DNA from: JBCBSZ01 sp039197885
GTDB taxonomy: Bacteria > Actinomycetota > Acidimicrobiia > Acidimicrobiales > Poriferisodalaceae
Assembly: GCA_039197885.1 (NCBI GenBank)
Contig: JBCCTY010000001.1
Span: forward strand, 1-64,000
DNA length: 64,000 bases
Direction of reading: 5' to 3'
The notes under the pieces are model-generated. The model saw only the letters and a list, made by a program, of their open reading frames with translations. It was not told the DNA's origin and searched no databases. Below, one piece after another: positions 1-9,484 of the stretch. How positions within the stretch are numbered: position 1 is the first letter of the stretch; every line of letters starts with the position of its first letter. The translations under genes and the position numbers were made by a program.

Positions 1-510
1 GCGACGGTGTGGTTCACCGGGCTCTCGGGTTCGGGCAAGTCGACGATCGCCACGGCGGTGCAGCGGTCGCTGCTCGACGACGGCCAGCCCTGCTACCTCC
101 TCGACGGTGACAACCTGCGTCACGGGCTCAACGGCGACCTCGGCTTCTCGGCCGAGGATCGGACCGAGAACGTGCGCCGGGTCAGCGAGGTGGCGCGTCT
201 GTTCGCCGACGCCGGCGTCGTGGCGCTGGTCCCGGTGATCAGTCCCTACCGAGCCGACCGATCGCGGGCCCGAGAGATCCACGCGGCGGCCGATCTGCCG
301 TTCCACGAGGTGTTCGTCGACACGCCGCTCGAGGTCTGCGAGCAGCGCGACCCGAAGGGCCTCTACGTGAAGGCCCGGGCCGGTGAGATCCGGGGCTTCA
401 CCGGGATCGATGATCCCTACGAGGCGCCCGAGTCACCCGAGCTGCGCATCCCCACCGCCGAGACGGCGGTCGAGGATGCCGTGCGGCTCGTCCGCTCGCT
501 GCTCGCCTGA
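1..510 (+). CDS. cysC: Adenylylsulfate (APS) kinase, 5' end missing
   Basis: Phosphorylates adenylylsulfate to PAPS with ATP in sulfate activation. The reading frame is open from base 1, so the true start lies outside the window; this could be a separate CysC or the C-terminal half of a CysN-CysC fusion. Visible motifs are the P-loop GLSGSGKST near the start, the LLDGDN and LRHGLN substrate-binding stretch, DRTENVRR, and the lid-like RDPKGLYVKARAGEI followed by FTGIDDPYEAP, all typical of APS kinases. About 169 residues are present, close to a whole kinase domain. A 138-base gap separates it from the mutase operon. Confidence 0.93.
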   Translation, partial: ATVWFTGLSGSGKSTIATAVQRSLLDDGQPCYLLDGDNLRHGLNGDLGFSAEDRTENVRRVSEVARLFADAGVVALVPVISPYRADRSRAREIHAAADLPFHEVFVDTPLEVCEQRDPKGLYVKARAGEIRGFTGIDDPYEAPESPELRIPTAETAVEDAVRLVRSLLA

Positions 511-584
511 CCGACCTGACCCTCCGGGCTCCGGCCGGGTCATCGCTCGAACCCGTCCTGCTCGGCGGTCGTCGGTCTGACTGA

Positions 585-596
585 ACAAGCGCTTGT
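585..596. promoter_or_regulatory. Palindromic operator candidate overlapping the acyl-CoA mutase operon promoter
   Basis: ACAAGCGCTTGT is a perfect 12-base palindrome. It ends on the first base of TCTAAT (596-601), a good -10 candidate, so a bound protein would block RNA polymerase. A strong ribosome binding site GGAGGAGGGG (637-646) precedes the ATG at 649. The palindrome resembles CAAGnnCTTG operators of TetR-family regulators of acyl-CoA catabolism such as KstR2. The TetR gene at the end of the same gene group (5498) is the likely binder; that link is inference. Confidence 0.6.
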
Positions 597-648
597 CTAA
601 TAGCCTCCTCGCGGCTAGAACCGTGTCCAGGGGTTCGGAGGAGGGGAC

Positions 649-1116
649 ATGGACCACACCGCCACGCCGACGCGAGTCGGCTCGCCAGAGGTCCCGCTAC
701 GCGTGCTCGTGACCAAGATCGGGTTCGACGGCCACGACCGGGGCTCGCGACTCGTCGCCGCATTCCTGCGCGACGCCGGCCACGAGGTGGTCTACACGCC
801 GCCGTGGCAGGACATCCCCGCCGTGGTCGAGCTCGCGCTCGAGGAGGACGTCGACGTCATCGGTGTCTCATCGCTCGCGACCGACCACCTCATCGTCCCC
901 GAGTTGATGGCGGCGTTGCGCGGCGGCGGTCTCGACCACGTCGCGGTCGTCGTCGGTGGGATCGTGCCCGAGTCCGAGGTGCCGGCCCTCGTCGAGGCCG
1001 GCGTCCGGGACGTGTTCGGTCCGGGTTCCTCGCGTGAGCGGATCGTCGACGCGGTCGCCGCGCTGGGCCGCGAGGCGCAACGCCGCAAGCTCGATCGTGA
1101 GGGGTTCGCATCATGA
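649..1116 (+). CDS. Acyl-CoA mutase, small cobalamin-binding subunit
   Basis: Binds adenosylcobalamin for the large subunit encoded next. The 155-residue product is a lone B12-binding Rossmann domain: the lower-ligand signature DGHDRG sits at residues 27-32 with His29 as the expected cobalt ligand, followed by the conserved SSL and VVGGIVP loops. Separate large and small subunits of this size match isobutyryl-CoA and 2-hydroxyisobutyryl-CoA mutases, while classical methylmalonyl-CoA mutase carries this domain fused to the large chain. A GGAGGAGGGG ribosome binding site supports the ATG. The stop overlaps the next start as ATGA (1113-1116). Confidence 0.9.
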   Translation: MDHTATPTRVGSPEVPLRVLVTKIGFDGHDRGSRLVAAFLRDAGHEVVYTPPWQDIPAVVELALEEDVDVIGVSSLATDHLIVPELMAALRGGGLDHVAVVVGGIVPESEVPALVEAGVRDVFGPGSSRERIVDAVAALGREAQRRKLDREGFAS

Positions 1117-2795
1117 GCGTCGTGACGCCCACACAGCTCAGCCTGCCCGGCTTCGAGGCGGCGAAGCAGCGCTGGGAGGACGCCTACGAGCGGCAACTGC
1201 CGATGGAGCGTGCGATCCGGAACCGATCGGGCATCGAGATCAAGCCCCTGTACGGCCCGGACGACTGGGACGGCTCCGGCTACGTGGAGCGGCTCGGCTT
1301 CCCGGGTGAGGCGCCGTTCACCCGAGGCATCTATCCGACCATGTACCGGGGGCGTACCTGGACGCAGCGTCAGCTGATCGGACTCGGGACGCCCGCCGAC
1401 TACAACGAGCGCGTCCGGACCCTGTTGGCCCACGGCGCCACGGCCATCTCCTTGCTGCCGTGCAACTCGGGCTTCCGAGGCATCGACTGCGACGAGGTGC
1501 CGCTGCCGCTCCTCGGCACCTGCGGGACGGTCGTCAACCACGTGGACGACATGGACGTCGCGTTGGGTGGCGTGCCGCTCAGCGAGATCTCGACCGCGAT
1601 GAACGACCCGACGCCCTTCACGCTCCTCGCCTTCGTGCTCGGTGTCGCCAAGCGGCGGGGGGTGCCCTTCGACCGGATCACCGGCACCTCGAACCAGTCG
1701 GACTACATCTCGCACTACGTCGCGAACCACATGTTCTACCGGCTGTCCCAGGCGGGTTCCCGGCGGCTGCTCGTCGACCACGTCGAGTACTGCACGGACG
1801 TCGTGCCGAACTGGAACCCGGTCTCGGTGGTCGGTCAGCACATGCAGCAGGCCGGTGCGACACCGGCGGAGACCATGGGGTTCACGCTGTCGACCGCGAT
1901 CCAGTACGCGGAGGACTGCCGGGCGCGAGGGATGGACGCCGACGAGGTGCTGCCCCGCTTCACCTTCTTCTTCGACATCTCGATCTCGCTCTTCGAGGAG
2001 GTGGCCAAGTTCCGGGCCGGTCGACGCATCTGGGCCCGCGTCGCGAAGGAGCGGCTCGGTGCGAAGGAACCCCGCTCGTGGCGCTTCAAGTTCCACGGGC
2101 AGACGAGCGGAGTCGACCTCACCGCCCAGCAGCCGCTCAACAACATCGCCCGGGTCGCGGTCCAGGCCGTGGGCGGCATCCTCGGTGGGCTGCAGTCGAT
2201 GCACACCGACGCATACGACGAGGCCATCACCTGCCCCACGGAGGAGACGGCCCGGATCGCGGTCGCCACGCAGAACATCCTCCGGGAGGAGGCCCACCTC
2301 TGCGACGTGATCGACCCGCTCGGCGGCTCCTACTACGTCGAGCACCTCACCGATCAGATGGAGGCCGAGATCCTCGCCGTGATGGACCGGATCGACGCCG
2401 CCGGCGGCATGTACGAGGCGGTCGGCTCCGGCATGGTCCAGGAGATGATCGGGCGCTCAGCGATGGCCGCGCAGGAGCGGATCGACGACGGCGAGGAGCG
2501 GGTCGTCGGCGTCAACTGCTACGAGCACGACGACGACGGCACGGCGCCGTCGCCGGTGCGGCCGGACCCCGACGTGATGCGCGCCCACGTCGAGGCGTTC
2601 GTCGCTGCCAAGGAGGCACGCGGCGCGGCGGACGTCGATCGGGCGGTCACGGCCCTCCGCCGAGCCGCTCAGAGCGAGGACGAGAACGTGTTCGCCCGCG
2701 TCGTCGATGCCGCCGAGGCCGGCGTGACCCACGGCGAGATCGTCGCGGCGCTCCGGGACGAGCTCGGCTTCGGCGACCCCCTGGTGGTCGCGTGA
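1113..2795 (+). CDS. Acyl-CoA mutase, large catalytic subunit of unknown substrate
   Basis: Radical carbon-skeleton mutase working with the preceding B12 subunit. The 560-residue chain keeps the family core: YPTMYRGRTWT (residues 74-84), GQHMQQAGAT with the conserved His243, QTSGVDLTAQQ, SMHTDAYDEA and IDPLGGSYYVE. The substrate pocket is unusual. By my alignment from memory, the position of methylmalonyl-CoA mutase Tyr89 is Leu88 (Phe in isobutyryl-CoA mutase, Ile in 2-hydroxyisobutyryl-CoA mutase), the carboxylate-binding Arg207 is Ala204 (Gln in the other two), and Tyr243 is Gln242. It is therefore probably neither enzyme, though automatic annotation would say methylmalonyl-CoA mutase. It overlaps both neighbours by four bases, so the operon is translationally coupled. 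Confidence 0.88.
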   Translation: MSVVTPTQLSLPGFEAAKQRWEDAYERQLPMERAIRNRSGIEIKPLYGPDDWDGSGYVERLGFPGEAPFTRGIYPTMYRGRTWTQRQLIGLGTPADYNERVRTLLAHGATAISLLPCNSGFRGIDCDEVPLPLLGTCGTVVNHVDDMDVALGGVPLSEISTAMNDPTPFTLLAFVLGVAKRRGVPFDRITGTSNQSDYISHYVANHMFYRLSQAGSRRLLVDHVEYCTDVVPNWNPVSVVGQHMQQAGATPAETMGFTLSTAIQYAEDCRARGMDADEVLPRFTFFFDISISLFEEVAKFRAGRRIWARVAKERLGAKEPRSWRFKFHGQTSGVDLTAQQPLNNIARVAVQAVGGILGGLQSMHTDAYDEAITCPTEETARIAVATQNILREEAHLCDVIDPLGGSYYVEHLTDQMEAEILAVMDRIDAAGGMYEAVGSGMVQEMIGRSAMAAQERIDDGEERVVGVNCYEHDDDGTAPSPVRPDPDVMRAHVEAFVAAKEARGAADVDRAVTALRRAAQSEDENVFARVVDAAEAGVTHGEIVAALRDELGFGDPLVVA

Positions 2796-3766
2796 CGGGC
2801 ACCGGCACCGGTGCCGTCGAGACGGCCGCGCGGTCTCCGTTCGATCGGCTTCGATGTGGCGACCGGACGATGGTTGCCCGGGCGCTCTCGGCACTGGAGG
2901 CGGGAGGGGCGGAGGCGGACGCGCTCCGCCGTCGACTCCACTCGCTCGTCGGCTCGGCACGGGTGGTCGGCTTCGCCGGCCCGCCGGGCGTGGGGAAGTC
3001 CACCCTCGTCGACGCCTACGTCGCGAGGTTGCGGTCCGCCGGCCGGACGGTCGCCGTCCTGGCCGTCGACCCGTCCAGCCCGGTCTCCGGCGGCGCGATC
3101 CTCGGCGATCGCATCCGGATGGGCCGACACACCGGCGATCCCGGCGTCTTCGTGCGCTCCGTCGCCGCCCGAGGCCATCTCGGTGGCCTCTCGCTCGCGG
3201 TCCCGTCGATGCTCGACGTCCTCGACGCCGCCGGCTTCGACGACGTCGTGCTCGAGGCCGTCGGTGCCGGTCAGTCCGAGGTCGAGATCAGCCGGTTCAC
3301 CGACACGACGGTCGTGCTCATCGCGCCCGGCCTCGGTGACGAGGTGCAGGCGAGCAAGGCGGGCCTGCTCGAGGTGGCCGATGTGCTCGTGGTCAACCGG
3401 GCCGATCAACCGCTCGCCGCCGAGACGGCTCGCCGGTTGGAGTCCGTGCTCGAGTTGCGCTCCACCGGTCGCCCGACACCATCGGTGCTCCTCACCACCG
3501 CGATCGACGACGGCGGCGTGGCCGCCCTCGCCGACGCGATCGACGCCACTCACCTCGCCGCCGGCGTCGCATCGGACGGACCCCGGCGACGGGCGACCGA
3601 GTCGTTGCGCCAGACGGCCATCGCCGAGCTGGCTCGGCGGGTGGTCGACGACGAGGCACTCGCACGACTCGGGGGTCAACTCCACCGCGGCGAGCGCACC
3701 CTCGGCGACGCCGTCGACGAGGTGATCGAGCGGGCGTCCCGCCCGAGGGGAGGAGCCCGCCGGTGA
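2792..3766 (+). CDS. meaB: MeaB/ArgK-family GTPase, mutase chaperone
   Basis: G-protein chaperone that loads, protects and reactivates B12 mutases, using GTP hydrolysis to gate adenosylcobalamin delivery. The 324-residue product matches the family length. Visible are the Walker A GPPGVGKST, the AVDPSSP stretch, GDRIRMGRH, the switch-like LEAVGAGQSE and the NRAD guanine-specificity motif. The GTG start at 2792 overlaps the mutase stop as GTGA, which fixes it although the frame stays open far upstream. Its place directly behind the mutase genes says it serves this mutase. It overlaps the thiolase start in the same GTGA manner. Confidence 0.92.
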   Translation: MTGTGTGAVETAARSPFDRLRCGDRTMVARALSALEAGGAEADALRRRLHSLVGSARVVGFAGPPGVGKSTLVDAYVARLRSAGRTVAVLAVDPSSPVSGGAILGDRIRMGRHTGDPGVFVRSVAARGHLGGLSLAVPSMLDVLDAAGFDDVVLEAVGAGQSEVEISRFTDTTVVLIAPGLGDEVQASKAGLLEVADVLVVNRADQPLAAETARRLESVLELRSTGRPTPSVLLTTAIDDGGVAALADAIDATHLAAGVASDGPRRRATESLRQTAIAELARRVVDDEALARLGGQLHRGERTLGDAVDEVIERASRPRGGARR

Positions 3767-4962
3767 CCGGCCCCACACCTCACGAGATCGTGCTCTGCGG
3801 CGGCAGGCGCACCCCCTTCGGAGACTTCGGGAGATCCCTGAAGGACGTGACCGGGACCGATCTCGGCGTCCACGCCGCGGTCGCCACGCTCGACGAGGCC
3901 GGCCTCGACCCTGGCGAGGTCGACCACCTCGTGTGCGGCAACGTGATGCCGGTCGACCAGGGGGGCTACTTCGCCAGTCGGGTCATCGGCCTCGGTGCCG
4001 GGCTGGCTGAGGAGTCGTGTGCGCTCGACGTGTCGCGAGCGTGCGGGTCCGGCACGCAGGCGATCGTGAGCGCGGCCCAGCAGATCATGACCGGCCACTC
4101 CACGGTGGCCCTCGCCGGTGGCTACGAGAACGCCTCCCGAGCGCCGTACGCGCTGGTCGATGCTCGTTGGGGCATGCGGCGGGGTCACGGTCAGGTCGTC
4201 GACACGATCGACTACGGCTACCGCGATCCCTTCGACCTCGCCCTCATGGGTGAGACGGCCGAGAACCTGGCGGATGACTTCGGCTACGACCGCGCCGACA
4301 TGGACCTCTACGCGCTCGAGAGCCAGCAGCGAGCGGCCGAGGCCATCGAGAGCGGCTTCCTCGCCGAGCAGATCGCCCCCCTCGACGTCCCCGCCGGTCG
4401 CGACGGCTGGCGCCGTTTCGAGGTCGACGAGTTCCCGCGTCCGAACACGACGCTCGAGGCGCTCCACTCGTTGCGGCCGGTCTTCCGCCGAGGCGGTCGC
4501 GTCACGGCCGGCAACTCCAGCGGCATGACCGACGGTGCCGCCTTCGTCGTGGTCGCCCGGCGCGATCGCGCCGAGGAGCTCGGGCTCGCTCCGCGGGTGA
4601 GGATCGTCGATTGGCAGGTCGTCGGCGTGTCGCCCCGGATCATGGGTTGTGGGCCGGTGCCGGCGATCGGTCGGCTCCTCGATCGCCGTGGCATGCGGAT
4701 CGGCGAGGTCGACTACTTCGAGATCAACGAGGCGTTCGCCGTCGTCAACCTCCATGCCGAACGAGAGCTGGGCGTGTCCCGAGCGTCCTGCAACCTCTAC
4801 GGCGGCGGGATCTCGATCGGCCATCCGCCCGGCGCGACGGGTGTCCGGATGTCCCTGACGGCGATGCGTCACCTCGAGCTCACCGGTGAGCGCACGGCGA
4901 TCGTGTCGATGTGCCTCGGAGCCGGCCAGGGGATGGCGCTCCTGCTCGAGCGGCTCGACTGA
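3763..4962 (+). CDS. Thiolase (acetyl-CoA C-acyltransferase family)
   Basis: Expected to cleave a 3-ketoacyl-CoA with CoA, or to condense acyl-CoAs. The 399-residue protein has the nucleophilic cysteine loop SRACGSGTQA (Cys94), NEAFAVVN, the catalytic histidine in GHPPGATG and the second cysteine in CLGAGQG. The usual NRxCGSG is SRACGSG and GHPxGxSG is GHPPGATG, so it is a somewhat divergent thiolase. The GTG start overlaps the GTPase stop. Coupling to a B12 mutase suggests one route in which a rearranged acyl-CoA is oxidised and then cleaved, but no dehydrogenase or hydratase is encoded here, so the steps between are unknown. Confidence 0.9.
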   Translation: MTGPTPHEIVLCGGRRTPFGDFGRSLKDVTGTDLGVHAAVATLDEAGLDPGEVDHLVCGNVMPVDQGGYFASRVIGLGAGLAEESCALDVSRACGSGTQAIVSAAQQIMTGHSTVALAGGYENASRAPYALVDARWGMRRGHGQVVDTIDYGYRDPFDLALMGETAENLADDFGYDRADMDLYALESQQRAAEAIESGFLAEQIAPLDVPAGRDGWRRFEVDEFPRPNTTLEALHSLRPVFRRGGRVTAGNSSGMTDGAAFVVVARRDRAEELGLAPRVRIVDWQVVGVSPRIMGCGPVPAIGRLLDRRGMRIGEVDYFEINEAFAVVNLHAERELGVSRASCNLYGGGISIGHPPGATGVRMSLTAMRHLELTGERTAIVSMCLGAGQGMALLLERLD

Positions 4963-4991
4963 CCGACCCGACGACCACGAGAGGGGCCCCG

Positions 4992-5423
4992 ATGCCCGCC
5001 ATGACCGATGCGCAGATCGAGGAGTTCCTGGAGCCGACCCGCCAGGGCATCCTGCTGCGTACCACCCGCGACGGCACAGCGACCGGCGCGCCGGTGTGGT
5101 TCGACTGGGACGGCGTCGCGGTCCGCTGCTTCTCCGATGCGTCGGCGCCGAAGGTCCGATCCATCGGCCGCGATCCACGGATCAGCCTGCTCGTCGTCAA
5201 CGAGCTCGACGAGGCACCGGCGTGGGTCCGCTTCGACGGGGCGGCGGTGCTCGACCACGATGGCGACGTGAACCGGTTCGCCGCCGACGTGCTCGCGCCC
5301 CGCTACTGGGACCTCTCGAAGCCCGAGCTCGCCGCGACGGTCGATGCGTGGCGGGCGGCTCCGCCAGGGGCGCTGGTCATGATCGAGCTCCGACCGGAAC
5401 GCATCCGATCCAGCACCGGTTGA
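4992..5423 (+). CDS. PPOX-class flavin/F420-dependent oxidoreductase
   Basis: A 143-residue single-domain split beta-barrel protein of the pyridoxamine-phosphate-oxidase-like class. Recognisable are GILLRTTRDGTATGAPVW near the start, the central FSDASAPKVRSIGRDPR stretch and the terminal ALVMIELRPERI. Actinobacterial members bind FMN, F420 or haem and reduce varied substrates; none can be assigned here. The ATG at 4992 follows a GAGAGG ribosome binding site, 29 bases after the thiolase, so it is probably cotranscribed with the mutase operon. Confidence 0.8.
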   Translation: MPAMTDAQIEEFLEPTRQGILLRTTRDGTATGAPVWFDWDGVAVRCFSDASAPKVRSIGRDPRISLLVVNELDEAPAWVRFDGAAVLDHDGDVNRFAADVLAPRYWDLSKPELAATVDAWRAAPPGALVMIELRPERIRSSTG

Positions 5424-5497
5424 CCAGCGGAGATCGACCGGTGCCGGTCCGCGACCGGCGACACTGGTGGGCGGTCGTCGACGTCGTCGGAGGTGTG

Positions 5498-6064
5498 GTG
5501 CCCCGTCCCACCCGTGAGAACAACCGGAGCCGGCAGCTGCTCGACGCAGCCGCCGAGCTCTTCGCGGAGCGCGGCTACACCGCCACGACGGTCCGTGACG
5601 TCACGGGTGCGGTCGGGATGGGCCCGGGGTCGTCCTACTACCACTTCCGGACCAAGGCCGACCTGCTGCTCGCCGTCTACCAACGGGGCGTCGCCGAGGT
5701 CGACGCATCGGTCGATCGCTGCCTCGGTGAGGCGTCGGACGATCCCTGGGACCGGATCGAGGCGGCGACCGTCGGACACATCGAGGCGGTGCTCGCTCCG
5801 TCGCCGTACGCGAGGGTGATCGTGAGCGTCCTGCCCGAGAACGTCCCCGAGCTGGTCGACGAGCTCCGGGACGCCCGCGAGGGATACGAGGATCGCTGGC
5901 GCGGCCTGATCGGTGATCTCGACCTGCCCGTGGACGCCACCGTCTTCCGACTCCTCGTGCTGGGAGCCGCCAACTCGACCCAGCTCTGGTACCGCGAGGG
6001 GCGCCGATCGCCGTCGGAGATCGCTCGGACCCTGGTGGCGATCGCCCGCGACCCGATGGTCTGA
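5498..6064 (+). CDS. TetR-family transcriptional regulator
   Basis: A 188-residue DNA-binding repressor. The N-terminal HTH is clear: LLDAAAELFAERGYTATTVRD followed by VGMGPGSSYYHFRTKADLL (about residues 14-57). The C-terminal part is a ligand- and dimer-forming helical domain ending in VAIARDPMV. The start is GTG at 5498 or 5495 next to GGAGG (5489-5493); the frame is open further up but the upstream sequence lacks the family pattern. It closes the mutase/thiolase gene group, so it probably senses an acyl-CoA and represses at the 585-596 palindrome. I see no matching palindrome directly before this gene. Confidence 0.88.
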   Translation: MPRPTRENNRSRQLLDAAAELFAERGYTATTVRDVTGAVGMGPGSSYYHFRTKADLLLAVYQRGVAEVDASVDRCLGEASDDPWDRIEAATVGHIEAVLAPSPYARVIVSVLPENVPELVDELRDAREGYEDRWRGLIGDLDLPVDATVFRLLVLGAANSTQLWYREGRRSPSEIARTLVAIARDPMV

Positions 6065-6092
6065 CGCCGCCAAGCGAGGGTGGCGCGACGCG

Positions 6093-6353
6093 TCAGTCCT
6101 GGGGCGGGTCGCCGTAGGGCGCGCCGGCCTCGTCGTAGCACTGCTCGTGGTAGTGCTCGACGCGGTCCCAGCGGTTCTTGACGTAGACGTTGCAGATCAC
6201 CTGGTACGCCCGGATGCGGGCCCGGAACTTGATGGGCTCGCCGCAGTGGGCGCAGTAGGCGGAGTTGCCCGCATCGATCAGGCGGATGACCGCCCGACTC
6301 TTCCACTGCTGTCGCTTGGCGGTCGTCGCTTTGGTGGTCTTCGCTGCAGGCAT
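6093..6353 (-). CDS. Small zinc-finger-like protein
   Basis: An 86-residue basic protein with a Lys/Thr/Ala-rich start, then YCAHCGEPIKFRAR and HYHEQCYDEAG, giving a CxxC...HxxxC set that should bind one zinc ion. Proteins of this size and pattern recur in actinobacteria without assigned function. The ATG at 6353 is preferred over an upstream in-frame start because the upstream 25 residues look non-coding. It is a single gene convergent with the TetR gene. A nucleic-acid role is plausible but not shown. Confidence 0.75.
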   Translation of the reverse strand: MPAAKTTKATTAKRQQWKSRAVIRLIDAGNSAYCAHCGEPIKFRARIRAYQVICNVYVKNRWDRVEHYHEQCYDEAGAPYGDPPQD

Positions 6354-6538
6354 CGCGGCTCCTGTCGTCCGTTGGCCTCTCGGCTGAAGCCGTACGACGA
6401 GGATCGCCCCACCGACTCCACGGAGCACACTAGTCGCGAGTTCGCAAGGCGTGGGGGACGTTTCACTCTCAGCGGTATCCCTCGGCCATCTGATCTCTCA
6501 GGGTGGTGTCAAGGAGACGCTACGTCGATGTGTCACCG

Positions 6539-8221
<1,683 letters not shown>

Positions 8222-8349
8222 GTGAGGCCCTCCGTTTCCTCGACGAGGGTACGGACTTCATCGCCCGGCACGCGCTCCCTTGGGCAGTCGCTACCTAGCG
8301 TGACCTGAACCGTTGGACATCACGGAAGGTGACGGGCATTCTGACCGTC

Positions 8350-8370
8350 CCTCGCAACGGGCCACCGCCT
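8350..8370 (+). repeat. 21-bp imperfect direct repeat, copy 1 (before integrase)
   Basis: CCTCGCAACGGGCCACCGCCT here matches the copy at 9332-9352 at 19 of 21 positions. The two copies bracket the integrase gene 982 bases apart. They could be arm-type integrase binding sites, an att-like core, or a trace of an insertion of the integrase gene alone. Confidence 0.7.
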
Positions 8371-8384
8371 CGGAAGGCGCTCAG

Positions 8385-9266
8385 GTGGGACGCGGCCCGA
8401 ACACCTCAACGACGATCCGCCGCTACGTGAAGGAGCGGGATCGGCTCTCCTGGGCGGAGAGCACCTCGAAGACCTCCCGGTGGGTGCTCCACGACTTCCA
8501 GCGCGCTGCGCCGAAGCGAGTCACCGAGGTCCGCCCGAAGCACGTGTCCAAGTGGCTGCGGAGCAGACGCAACGGCCGCATCCCGAAGGACACCACCCTC
8601 CGTACCCGGCTCTCGATCGTGCGAGCCTGGGGCGACTGGCTCATCGACCAGCGCATCGTGAAGGCCAACCCGACCGCCGGTCTCACCATCCGGGCCGAAC
8701 GGCCGGCGATCCCCCGGGCGATCCCCGCAGACGCCGTCCCTCGCCTCCTGGAGGCGTGCCCCGACGAACGAGCACGAGCCATCGTACTGCTCTCTCTTCA
8801 CCTCGGGCTGCGGCGCGCCGAGCTCGCCGGTCTCCGCATCGGCGACATCGACATCGGCCGCCGGCAGCTCGTGATCCGCGGGAAGGGCGGGTGGACCGAC
8901 GTGATGCCGGTCCCCGAGGAGGCATGGATCGCGCTCATCAGCTACCTCGCCGAGCATCCGGCCTCGAGCGGGCCGCTGTTCCGGTCCTTCGTCACCGATG
9001 AGGCGCTCAAGCCGGCGTGGATCTACCGCATCACCGCGACCGCGCTCTATGACTCCGGGATCAAGACCGGCCCGCACGACGGCATGTCGTTGCACTCGCT
9101 CCGCCACCGCATGGTCCTCGACGTCCTGGAGCGCACGAAGGACCCGCAACGGGCCCGGCTCGCGTCTCGGCATCGGTCGTGGGCCGGGTTCCAGGCGTAC
9201 ACGAACGTGACCCTACGAACCGACGACCTGACCGAGATCCTGGATGGTCGCCGCTACCGGCCGTGA
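8385..9266 (+). CDS. int: Tyrosine recombinase (phage integrase)
   Basis: Catalyses site-specific integration and excision of the prophage. The catalytic set is visible: Arg in LGLRRAELAGLR, Lys in VIRGKGGWTDV, HSLRHR, the second His in ASRHRSWAGFQ and the nucleophilic Tyr in QAYTNV. An N-terminal SAM-like core-binding domain (RYVKERDRLSW to ANPTAGL) comes before the catalytic domain. I prefer GTG 8385 (293 residues), seven bases after GGAAGG, because a TTG at 8313 would put the direct repeat inside the gene and has no ribosome binding site. It is the leftmost prophage gene and points inward, as expected next to an attachment site. Confidence 0.92.
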   Translation: MGRGPNTSTTIRRYVKERDRLSWAESTSKTSRWVLHDFQRAAPKRVTEVRPKHVSKWLRSRRNGRIPKDTTLRTRLSIVRAWGDWLIDQRIVKANPTAGLTIRAERPAIPRAIPADAVPRLLEACPDERARAIVLLSLHLGLRRAELAGLRIGDIDIGRRQLVIRGKGGWTDVMPVPEEAWIALISYLAEHPASSGPLFRSFVTDEALKPAWIYRITATALYDSGIKTGPHDGMSLHSLRHRMVLDVLERTKDPQRARLASRHRSWAGFQAYTNVTLRTDDLTEILDGRRYRP

Positions 9267-9305
9267 GGAGGGGACGCGGCGACTGACCCGTGCGACGATG
9301 AGTGC

Positions 9306-9369
9306 GGCCCCTGGGCCGTCGTCAGTCGGATCCTCGCAACAGGCCACCGTCTGCCGGGGCCCAGGGGCC
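9306..9369. repeat. 12-bp perfect inverted repeat after integrase
   Basis: GGCCCCTGGGCC (9306-9317) and GGCCCAGGGGCC (9358-9369) are exact reverse complements with 40 bases between, and the second 21-bp direct-repeat copy (9332-9352) lies inside the loop. It could act as a terminator for the convergent genes, or as part of a recombination or protein-binding site. There is no T-tract. Confidence 0.6.
9332..9352 (+). repeat. 21-bp imperfect direct repeat, copy 2 (after integrase)
   Basis: CCTCGCAACAGGCCACCGTCT, partner of 8350-8370 with two mismatches. It lies in the 218-base gap between int and the convergent gene at 9485. Apart from this repeat and the inverted repeat around it I see nothing else in the gap. 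Confidence 0.7.
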
Positions 9370-9484
9370 ACTCGGAGGGACGGCCTCCGCCTGTTGTTTC
9401 CCGCCCGCCCGAGCTATCGCGAGCGTGTCATGCGAACCTGTGAGCAGGCAGTTTCGGTGCGCGGAGAGTGGTCAGCAGGGACTG

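Noticed and set aside
792..2345. 517-codon minus-strand frame over the mutase genes
   Set aside because: Shadow frame with low-complexity Asp/Arg/His content; the plus-strand mutase subunits explain the region.
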